Origin: Flavisolibacter sp.
GTDB lineage: Bacteria; Bacteroidota; Bacteroidia; Chitinophagales; Chitinophagaceae
Direction of reading: 5' to 3'
Assembly (NCBI GenBank): GCA_025936195.1
Contig: JAICTW010000120.1
Span: 1 to 7,164, forward strand
DNA: 7,164 bases
Every line of letters starts with the position of its first letter. Within the stretch, counting starts at the first letter, position 1. The notes beneath the pieces were generated by a model. That model was not told the origin of the DNA and made no database searches. It saw nothing but the letters and a program-made list of their open reading frames with translations. Below are positions 1 to 6,046 of the stretch, piece by piece. The position numbers were made by a program, and so were the translations under genes.

Positions 1-761
1 AAAGCGCTTTACTGGTAAGTAAAACGCTTTCTGAGGTGGCAAAGATCTTAAAATCGGGAGTCACAACCATTTCGCTCGACAGATTCATTGGAGAATTTTT
101 GAACGACAATAAGGCGGTTCCTTCCTTTTTAAATTTTCATGGTTATCCTTTTAATTCCTGCATCTCGGTGAACGATGTTGTGGTTCATGGTTTTCCGGGC
201 GAATATGAATTAAAGGATGGTGATATCGTTTCCATTGATGTAGGCGCCTATAAAAACGGATTTCACGGTGATCATGCCTACACATTCGTGATTGGAGAAG
301 CAAAAGAAGAAGTAATTCAGTTGGTGAGGATAACAAAGGAATCTTTGTATAAAGGAATTGAGAAAGCAGTTGCCGGTAATCGTATTGGCGATGTATCGTA
401 TGCCATTCAGGAGTTCACCGAAAAAAAATATGGCTATGGTGTGGTAAGAGAATTGGTTGGCCATGGGCTTGGGAAAAGCATGCATGAAGATCCTCAGGTA
501 CCTAATTACGGCAAACGCGGTTCGGGCACAGTAATGAAAGAAGGCCTGGTGATTGCTATTGAACCAATGATCAACCTCGGAAGAAAAGATGTTTATACCG
601 ATGATGATGGATGGACCGTTCGAACAAAGGATGGAAAGCCCTCTGTTCATTTTGAACACGATGTTTGCGTAAAGAAAAATAAAGCAGATATCCTTTCTGA
701 TTATACTCCCATTGAAGCAGCGGAAAAAGCCAATGTCAATTTGTTTTCAGCTTATTATTGA
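1..761 (+). CDS. map: Methionine aminopeptidase type I, 5'-truncated by the window edge
   Basis: Removes the initiator methionine from nascent cytosolic proteins; a two-metal M24 ('pita-bread') peptidase. The frame is open from base 3 to the TGA at 759-761, about 252 visible codons. A GTG at 36 could be read as a start, but the codons before it (ending ...LLVSKTLSE) match the first helix of bacterial MetAPs, so the gene begins roughly 15 codons before the window. Numbering from the codon at 36, the five metal ligands are all present: D68 (SIDVG), D79 (GDHAYTF), H143 (GHGLGKSMHEDP), E176 (AIEPM) and E207 (HFEHDV). The substrate-site histidines H51 (VVHGFP) and H150 are also present. Length and motifs are normal and the enzyme should be active. 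In many bacteria, including many Bacteroidota, map lies beside secY and infA; here the next gene downstream is an amylase. Codon use is ordinary (TTC for 3 of 11 Phe codons). Identification is secure; only the start is unseen. Confidence 0.97.
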   Translation, partial: SALLVSKTLSEVAKILKSGVTTISLDRFIGEFLNDNKAVPSFLNFHGYPFNSCISVNDVVVHGFPGEYELKDGDIVSIDVGAYKNGFHGDHAYTFVIGEAKEEVIQLVRITKESLYKGIEKAVAGNRIGDVSYAIQEFTEKKYGYGVVRELVGHGLGKSMHEDPQVPNYGKRGSGTVMKEGLVIAIEPMINLGRKDVYTDDDGWTVRTKDGKPSVHFEHDVCVKKNKADILSDYTPIEAAEKANVNLFSAYY

Positions 762-762
762 T

Positions 763-787
763 TTTTGAAGAACTGACTTCTTCAAAG
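763..787 (+). terminator. Hairpin just after the map stop codon, possible terminator
   Basis: Two bases after the TGA, TTTGAAGAA (764-772) pairs perfectly with TTCTTCAAA (778-786) around the 5-base loop CTGAC, and 763/787 can add a U-G pair. Position suggests a transcription end or 3'-end stabiliser for map. The stem is AT-rich and no T-run follows on either strand, so it is not a textbook intrinsic terminator. Confidence 0.35.
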
Positions 788-913
788 CGTTGGCTACTTC
801 TCAGTTCAGCGCAGCTATCTCGGGATTTTATACTGAAGCAATTCGGCATCGGAATGTTTTTTATCTTAACTTAGTTGTGTTCCCTCTACACATTTGATTT
901 AACGATGCTGCTT

Positions 914-3448
914 ATGAAAAAGATGCTTCTTTTTTCAGTGCTGTTCGTCCTTTTAGGCACTCAGTTTTCCTATTCACAACAAGTATTAATGCAAGGCTGG
1001 TACTGGGATTATCCAAAAACTTCCGATGGTAAAAGTTGGGCCGACACCTTGCGGCTAAAAGCGGCTTCGCTCAAGCAGGCCGGTATTACGCATATCTGGT
1101 TTCCACCACATGCGGTAAGCAGTTCAGGACCAAACAGCAATGGTTACAATCCAATGGATCTGTTCATTGGTAACCAAACAACCGGCTTGGGAACAAGAAC
1201 TGCGTTGGATGCTATGCTTTCCGAATTTAGCAGTCAGGGCATTGCTCCGGTGGCTGATGTGATTTTTAATCACCGCGATGGAGGCAAAGCCGAAAACAAT
1301 CAACCGGTGAAAGACTACATTACTAACTATTATACAGCAGCAAAAGAACCTTTCCCTTCCGATCGTTTCCGTTGCATTTTGTTATTGGGCGGGAGCAGCG
1401 GTAATGGCGCTGGTGATTATTATTTTAAGATCAGCTCCAAAACACAGGATGCCCGCTTTTATAATTATGGTTATAAAGTGTACATGGAAACAAAAACAAA
1501 AGGTTATCAGAACCTGACAGCCTTAAGTGAATCGGAACCAAATGGAGGAGGCGATTGCGGTGAAGCGAACAATTCAATCGAATTAGGAAGGGATATGCTG
1601 GCCAATGTAGATGCATCAGGATGTAAAACGGACGAATTTCATTTAACACTGAATGCTTCTGATTTTAATGCGGCCGGAGATACCTTGTTTATTTATCTTA
1701 CTAACACAGGTGGTTATTCTGATCATCGCATTTATGGAATATGGAGTGGCTCCTTAGGCAGTGATATTGTTAACCAATTACAATATCAAACCTACACCGA
1801 TTTTTCACAGGTGTTGAGTGGACGCGGACAAATGAACTATGATTTCTTCAAACCCAATTCTTCCAATGCTTCTTCAACTTATTTAAATGGTGATTGGGAC
1901 GGCATGTACTTTTATTATGATTACGATCAGTTTCAAAAGAAAACAAAAGATTCGCTGATCGCTTATGCCAAATGGAACTGGAGCGACCTTGGTGTTCGTA
2001 GTTTCAGAATGGATGCAGTGAAACATTTTACTCCGGAGTTTGTTGGCGATCTTTTGGACAGTCTTCATAAATACAACATGGATCCTTCATTGGTAGTTGG
2101 TGAATGGTACAGCACCAATACATCTGACCTGGGTGGATGGATCAATAATGTAAAATCGTACATGGAGACTTCCACTCAGGCAGCTATTCAGCCTAAGATA
2201 TTTGATTTCACTTTACGCGAAAACCTGCGCCAGGCTTGTGACGAAAGTGGGTTTGATGTGCGCAATGTTTTTAATGGAAGTTTACATGATGCGGCCGGTG
2301 TAAGTGGATTTAATATTGTTACGTTCATCAATAACCACGATTTCAGAGATGCTTCCGGATTTGCTTCGCTTATCCGCAATCATCCAAATCTTGCTTACGC
2401 ATACATCTTAACTAATAACCAATTGGGCTTGCCCACTATTTTCTATCCGGATTATTATGGATATCCGGCTCCATCGGGTGGATTGTATTCCTATCATCCT
2501 ACAGATCTTCCGGCGTATCAACCGGAGCTGAACCGTTTGATGCAGGCGTTGAAATTATATATCAATGGTTCGCCGTCTACAGATTATCTTAATCGTTTTT
2601 CAACACCGTACAGTAGCAATTTTATCAGTGGATCTTCTGATAAGGCGTTAATCTACCAATTGCAGGGTTTTTCTGCTAATGGGAATAAGGATGTTGTGGT
2701 GGCTATTAACTTTAGTGGCACTCCTCTCAAAGTAGATCATGAGATCAATATAAGAGGAGGCGCTGTTACACAAGGAACACATTTCACAGATATACTCGGC
2801 AATTCTGCATTTCCTTATGCGGTTGTAAGCAGTTCCAATCAAATTTATATGGAATTGCCTGCTTACAGTTATTCGGTTTGGGTGCAGGGAGATTTGGCTG
2901 TTCTGCCTTTGAAATTGAAATCGTTTTCAGCATCGCCTGCCGGCAAAAAAGTAAAACTCTCATGGTCTGTTGCGGATAATCAGGATGCTACTGGCTTTGA
3001 TATAGAACGAGCTGATGACGGAGTTCACTTCAAAAAAATCATCCACGTTAATGCAAAAAGCACAGCAGGCGATATGAACTATACTACAACTGATGCACAT
3101 CCAAAAATGAATACGGGAATGTTGTACCGCTTAAAACTGATCATGAAGAATGGACAATACCAATATTCCGACTTACGCATGGTGCGGATTGAAGACAGGG
3201 TTGTTCAAGTTGTTTTAAAAGAGAACCCTGTGAAAAATACACTTGTCTTTTCTGTAGAAAATGGCGATGGGAAAATCAATGCGGAAATTTTTGGTCCTGC
3301 CGGAGAAAAATATTTAGGCAAACAATTTATGTCGTTAACCGCTCAAGCAGATTTTCAAATGCCGGTTAAAGATCTTTCATCAGGACTTTATTTTCTTATT
3401 GTAAGGACCAATGAGTTGACAAAGTCTATTCCCTTTGTAAAAGATTGA
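914..3448 (+). CDS. Secreted GH13 alpha-amylase with domain-B insertion and T9SS sorting domain
   Basis: Predicted endo-hydrolase of alpha-1,4-glucans (starch, glycogen), exported by Sec and then the type IX secretion system; 844 aa from ATG 914. Residues 1-21 are a signal peptide (MKKM, hydrophobic core, cleavage likely SYS|QQ). The (beta/alpha)8 catalytic domain starts at about 22 (VLMQGWYWD). GH13 motifs: I, DVIFNH 115-120 with calcium ligand N119; II, FRMDAVKH with nucleophile D367; III, VVGEW with acid/base E397; IV, FINNHD with D476. All catalytic residues are intact. The N-terminus and motif order resemble the GH13_5/GH13_7 amylases, but about 170 residues separate motif I from the TDFSQV segment (295-300), implying an inserted module at about 140-290. 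A beta-sheet domain C ends near 660, then comes an FnIII-like domain (about 664-760) and a T9SS sorting domain (NPVKNTL at 771 to GLYFLIVRT and the C-terminus). ATG 905 and TTG 875 are alternative in-frame starts; 914 puts the lysines at the signal-peptide n-region. No susC, susD or other sugar gene is adjacent. Confidence 0.93.
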   Translation: MKKMLLFSVLFVLLGTQFSYSQQVLMQGWYWDYPKTSDGKSWADTLRLKAASLKQAGITHIWFPPHAVSSSGPNSNGYNPMDLFIGNQTTGLGTRTALDAMLSEFSSQGIAPVADVIFNHRDGGKAENNQPVKDYITNYYTAAKEPFPSDRFRCILLLGGSSGNGAGDYYFKISSKTQDARFYNYGYKVYMETKTKGYQNLTALSESEPNGGGDCGEANNSIELGRDMLANVDASGCKTDEFHLTLNASDFNAAGDTLFIYLTNTGGYSDHRIYGIWSGSLGSDIVNQLQYQTYTDFSQVLSGRGQMNYDFFKPNSSNASSTYLNGDWDGMYFYYDYDQFQKKTKDSLIAYAKWNWSDLGVRSFRMDAVKHFTPEFVGDLLDSLHKYNMDPSLVVGEWYSTNTSDLGGWINNVKSYMETSTQAAIQPKIFDFTLRENLRQACDESGFDVRNVFNGSLHDAAGVSGFNIVTFINNHDFRDASGFASLIRNHPNLAYAYILTNNQLGLPTIFYPDYYGYPAPSGGLYSYHPTDLPAYQPELNRLMQALKLYINGSPSTDYLNRFSTPYSSNFISGSSDKALIYQLQGFSANGNKDVVVAINFSGTPLKVDHEINIRGGAVTQGTHFTDILGNSAFPYAVVSSSNQIYMELPAYSYSVWVQGDLAVLPLKLKSFSASPAGKKVKLSWSVADNQDATGFDIERADDGVHFKKIIHVNAKSTAGDMNYTTTDAHPKMNTGMLYRLKLIMKNGQYQYSDLRMVRIEDRVVQVVLKENPVKNTLVFSVENGDGKINAEIFGPAGEKYLGKQFMSLTAQADFQMPVKDLSSGLYFLIVRTNELTKSIPFVKD

Positions 3449-3502
3449 TTTCTGGTTGTTGACAATTTAATTGATCAGATAATTGATACAGCTCAAAACA
3501 AG

Positions 3503-3510
3503 TAGTTTCG
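3503..3510 (+). promoter_or_regulatory. Weak candidate -7 box ahead of the flavoprotein gene
   Basis: TAGTTTCG differs by one base from the Bacteroidota -7 consensus TAnnTTTG, and a TTG lies 17 bases upstream at 3483-3485. The GTG start is only 12 bases further on, so a transcript starting here would be almost leaderless. The flavoprotein gene could instead be read through from the amylase 74 bases upstream, since no terminator is visible between them. Confidence 0.25.
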
Positions 3511-3522
3511 TGAAAAACTAAA

Positions 3523-4746
3523 GTGTCCAAAAAACTGGTTGTTATTGGTGGTGGTGCCGCAGGGTTTTTTTGTGCTGTGAATGCAGCCAGAATGAATCCT
3601 GATCTGCATGTGATCATTCTCGAAAAAACGAACAAACTGCTTTCCAAAGTAAAAGTTTCCGGTGGGGGAAGATGTAATGTTACGCATGCTTTGTTTGATA
3701 TTGTTGAAATGAGTAAACGTTATCCACGCGGGCAAAACTTCGTCAAAAAAACTTTCCATCAATTTTTTACTACCGATACCATCAAGTGGTTTGAAGAAAG
3801 AGGAGTGAAGTTGAAAGCAGAAAAAGACGGGCGGATGTTTCCTGTTACAGATTCTTCTCAAGCCATTGTTGACTGCTTAATGAATGGGGCCAATTCGTAT
3901 GGCGTTGAAATCAGGATGAATGCAGAAGTGAAGGAATTATCAGTTGGCAATTCGCAATTTGCAGTTCATGTGGCCAATCAACAACTTCTAACCGCCAACC
4001 TTGTTGTTGTTGCTTGTGGCGGTTATGCAAAAGCTTCCATGTTTCAATGGTTGCGAAATTTAGGCCATACGGTTTCAGAACCCGTTCCATCCTTGTTCAC
4101 CTTTAATTTGTCGAAACATCTGATCACACAATTGATGGGAGTCAGTATTGAAAAGGTGAGAGTGAAAATTGAGGGAAGCAAACTGGCTGAGGAAGGTGCC
4201 ATTTTAATTACCCATTGGGGATTGAGCGGACCTTCTATTTTACGGTTAAGCGCATGGGGAGCAAAGGAATTAGCAGCACGCAATTATCAGTTTATTGTTC
4301 ATATCAACTGGTTGCCTTCGTTCAACGAACAAAGCTTGAAAGAACAGTTCCAGAGTTTCAGAGTTTCAAATTCTTCAAAAAAAGTTATCAATTACAATTT
4401 TGCTTTTCTTCCCAATCGTTTATGGCAATTTATTTTGGAACAATCCGGTGTAAATAGTGAAATAAGATTTGCTGATCTTTCTTCCAAAGTTGAAAATATG
4501 CTCATCAAAAATCTAATTGATTATGTTGCGGAAGTAAAAGGCAAAACCACATTCAAAGAAGAATTTGTCACTGCTGGTGGCATCCATTTGTCTGAAGTGG
4601 ATGCCAATACCATGATGAGTAAAAGAGTTTCCAATTTATTTTTTGCAGGAGAAATTTTAGATGTGGACGGAATAACAGGAGGGTTCAATTTTCAACATGC
4701 ATGGACAAGTGGATGGATTGCGGCGAAAGCAATTGCGGACGGTTAG
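3523..4746 (+). CDS. HI0933/YhiN-family FAD-dependent oxidoreductase
   Basis: Cytosolic flavoprotein, 407 aa, of the HI0933-like family (often labelled BaiN or 'aminoacetone oxidase family'). The E. coli member YhiN has been reported as RdsA, which makes dihydrouridine 2449 in 23S rRNA; whether this protein does the same is inference. Visible motifs: the FAD dinucleotide-binding GGGAAG at 9-14 with E34 ending the second beta strand, the family signature SGGGRCNVT at 46-54, ACGG at 164-167, THWGLSGPSIL at 230-240, and the C-terminal FAD-binding block FAGEILDVDGITGGFNFQHA at 374-393. Length is typical and nothing is missing. GTG 3523 is the only reasonable start: an in-frame TGA lies at 3511-3513 and the FAD motif begins at codon 9. 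There is no signal peptide. It lies 74 bases after the amylase on the same strand and converges with the HhH gene. The family call is firm; the reaction is not. Confidence 0.92.
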   Translation: MSKKLVVIGGGAAGFFCAVNAARMNPDLHVIILEKTNKLLSKVKVSGGGRCNVTHALFDIVEMSKRYPRGQNFVKKTFHQFFTTDTIKWFEERGVKLKAEKDGRMFPVTDSSQAIVDCLMNGANSYGVEIRMNAEVKELSVGNSQFAVHVANQQLLTANLVVVACGGYAKASMFQWLRNLGHTVSEPVPSLFTFNLSKHLITQLMGVSIEKVRVKIEGSKLAEEGAILITHWGLSGPSILRLSAWGAKELAARNYQFIVHINWLPSFNEQSLKEQFQSFRVSNSSKKVINYNFAFLPNRLWQFILEQSGVNSEIRFADLSSKVENMLIKNLIDYVAEVKGKTTFKEEFVTAGGIHLSEVDANTMMSKRVSNLFFAGEILDVDGITGGFNFQHAWTSGWIAAKAIADG

Positions 4747-4867
4747 AAGCTTTAATCTTTAGATTCTCGTTGCATTCCCATGTATGCGACAACTTTGTTC
4801 GTGTTTGTAAGAAGAATTTCTTTCTTCAATAATAGATTCGATACTGTTCTCAGAAGTAAGATGAAAA
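4747..4867. other. Convergent intergenic region with small hairpins
   Basis: This 121-base gap separates two converging genes, where terminators for both strands would be expected. Two modest inverted repeats are visible. GTTGCAT (4769-4775) pairs with ATGCGAC (4784-4790) with one G-U pair and an 8-base loop, followed by a T-rich stretch. GAAGAA (4811-4816) pairs with TTCTTC (4822-4827). Neither is a strong intrinsic terminator. No coding sequence is seen. Confidence 0.3.
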
Positions 4868-5806
4868 TTACAGCTCTAAATAAGAAACTAGTTTTTTAAA
4901 ATTGGTTTCATCCATAAGAACAATATTCTTCAACTCCTCCAGACTTTTAAAATTTCCATGTTGATTTCTGTATTCAACAATGGCATTCGCTAAATTCCAT
5001 TTAATGTAAGGATGTGCTTTCAATTCATCTTTCGTTGCCGTATTTATATTTAATTTTTTTACAGAGCCACTCAACCGCAAAGAAGCTTTTAGTTTTTGAA
5101 AAGTAGAATCGGGTAAACCATAGGTTTCGCCAATTTGTTCAATAGAATAAAATCCGCCCAATTTTTCTCTGAAATTTACAATCCGTGCAGCCAATTTGCT
5201 TCCAATACCCGGCAAGTCAATAAAAGCGGAAGTATCTGCTTCATTAATATCTACAATAACGATTGTCTTTTCAAGCTTTGTATAACCTGTTTTCTGAAAA
5301 TCGTTTGGTTGATAATTGTTCTGAACAGAAGCGATCACCATGTAATTCTTCACTCTTTCATAAAAGCCTTCCGGCATTCCCCAAATCTTTTTGATGTCTT
5401 CGGGCTTGTAAAATTTTCCGCCTTTGCTTCGGTACTTATCAATGGTCCTGCTCGTTTTCTCACTTAATCCTAATTTTTCCCAACCTTCAACTGATAAGAT
5501 GTTTGGATCAAACTGGAACAATTCTCCATTTGCGAAGCTTTTTGTCTGGCTTTGTTGATATTGATAATCGTTATCGTTCTCATCCGAATTTTTCTGATAA
5601 TGGCTCTCCTTCTGTTTTGCAGCCAACGTATCCATTGCCTTCACCAAAACCGAAGTTTGCTTTGCAGGGAAGGTTTTATTCTTCTTCGCAAACAGATACG
5701 GCAGAGCATAAATGATCCCTATCAGACAAACCAAAGCAATCACACCAACTCTGTCTTTTTTGCTGAACGTGAAATAGTCCTTGAAAAATTTTTTGATCTT
5801 TTGCAT
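4868..5806 (-). CDS. Membrane-anchored protein with three helix-hairpin-helix repeats (ComEA-like)
   Basis: Probable non-specific DNA-binding protein tethered to the inner membrane; 312 aa. Residues 1-18 are basic, 19-40 form one hydrophobic segment (VIALVCLIGIIYALPYLF), and 41-97 are a polar, Gln/Asn/Asp-rich linker. By the positive-inside rule the C-terminal part faces the periplasm, as in ComEA, the DNA receptor for natural transformation. Three tandem repeats of about 60 residues follow, at about 99-158, 185-246 and 251-312. They share the pattern G-x-F/K-F...ED/EQ/EE-I/L after a Y/F-R helix. Only repeat 2 has the canonical hairpin LPGIGSKLAARI (198-209); in repeats 1 and 3 it is degenerate (KLGLSEKTSRTI, HPYIKWNLANAI). 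Classical ComEA has a single (HhH)2 domain, so this is a larger relative. The ATG at 5806 has no Shine-Dalgarno. No other competence gene is in the window, so a role in DNA uptake is inference; repair or chromosome-related binding is also possible. Confidence 0.85.
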   Translation of the reverse strand: MQKIKKFFKDYFTFSKKDRVGVIALVCLIGIIYALPYLFAKKNKTFPAKQTSVLVKAMDTLAAKQKESHYQKNSDENDNDYQYQQSQTKSFANGELFQFDPNILSVEGWEKLGLSEKTSRTIDKYRSKGGKFYKPEDIKKIWGMPEGFYERVKNYMVIASVQNNYQPNDFQKTGYTKLEKTIVIVDINEADTSAFIDLPGIGSKLAARIVNFREKLGGFYSIEQIGETYGLPDSTFQKLKASLRLSGSVKKLNINTATKDELKAHPYIKWNLANAIVEYRNQHGNFKSLEELKNIVLMDETNFKKLVSYLEL

Positions 5807-5808
5807 GA

Positions 5809-5850
5809 GAAAAAGTTACAATCTATTAAAACAATCCCAAAAACTTTTTC
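5809..5850. repeat. Widely spaced inverted repeat upstream of the HhH gene
   Basis: GAAAAAGTT (5809-5817) and AACTTTTTC (5842-5850) are perfect 9-base inverted repeats separated by 24 bases. They lie directly upstream of the minus-strand HhH start. They could flank a regulatory site or form a weak stem in that gene's leader, but the arms are A/T runs and may be chance. Confidence 0.3.
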
Positions 5851-5876
5851 GGCTTAATCTTTGTGAGTAAAAAACC

Positions 5877-5906
5877 TTGCTCGTGTAGCTTAAATCCTTA
5901 CTTTTG
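5877..5906 (+). promoter_or_regulatory. Candidate Bacteroidota-type promoter for rpoB
   Basis: TTG at 5877-5879 is followed after exactly 19 bases by TACTTTTG at 5899-5906, a full match to the known TTG-N17-23-TAnnTTTG promoter of the primary sigma factor in Bacteroidota. Transcription would start near 5913, giving a leader of about 134 bases before the rpoB ATG. A second perfect TAnnTTTG (TAGTTTTG, 5915-5922) lies 16 bases downstream but has no TTG at the right distance. Confidence 0.7.
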
Positions 5907-5917
5907 CAGTCCTTTAG

Positions 5918-5929
5918 TTTTGGCCAAAA
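5918..5929. repeat. Perfect 12-base palindrome near the predicted rpoB transcript start
   Basis: TTTTGGCCAAAA is self-complementary and starts 12 bases after the -7 box, so it would sit at about +6 of the transcript. It could be a binding site for a dimeric regulator. It overlaps the second TAnnTTTG. With no loop it is a poor RNA hairpin. Confidence 0.4.
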
Positions 5930-6026
5930 ACATTTTGACGTCGCAATTCATGCTTAAATAGTTCTGTTACAGTTGCTTTTATTTCCACTGAGATAAAGGC
6001 CTGTAGCTGATTTGCCGTCAAATATA

Positions 6027-6040
6027 AAAAACCGGTTTTT
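6027..6040. repeat. Perfect 14-base palindrome six bases before the rpoB start codon
   Basis: AAAAACCGGTTTTT is fully self-complementary and ends six bases before the ATG at 6047. In RNA it could form only a small stem; as DNA it could be a dimer-binding site. Its position where ribosomes load, in a gene without a Shine-Dalgarno, would allow translational control, but this is speculation. Confidence 0.4.
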
Positions 6041-6046
6041 AATCAT

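Noticed and set aside
1..30. AAAGCGCTTT palindrome with near-repeat AAAACGCTTT at 21-30
   Set aside because: Both lie inside the map reading frame and encode conserved-looking protein, so the similarity is most likely chance.
36..38. GTG as the start of map
   Set aside because: The frame is open upstream to the window edge and those codons encode the expected MetAP N-terminal helix, so the gene is truncated by the window and does not start here.
210..659. 149-codon open frame on the minus strand across map
   Set aside because: It lies entirely opposite conserved MetAP coding sequence and its product has no recognisable features.
872..896. Possible amylase promoter boxes (TAGTTGTG at 872-879, CACATTTG at 889-896)
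   Set aside because: Each has one mismatch to TAnnTTTG and neither has a TTG at the proper distance, so no promoter was called for the amylase.
4351..4366. Tandem repeat CAGAGTTT x2 inside the flavoprotein gene, a possible slippage site
   Set aside because: Only two copies; the frame continues through all downstream family motifs, and the surrounding protein aligns in character with the family, so there is no sign of phase variation.
5811..5840. Minus-strand TTG-N19-TAACTTTT as promoter of the HhH gene
   Set aside because: The -7 box has one mismatch and ends four bases before the ATG, so transcription would begin inside the coding sequence.
5950..5961. Three-codon upstream ORF (ATG CTT AAA TAG) in the rpoB leader
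   Set aside because: Too short to distinguish from chance and without a visible ribosome-binding signal.
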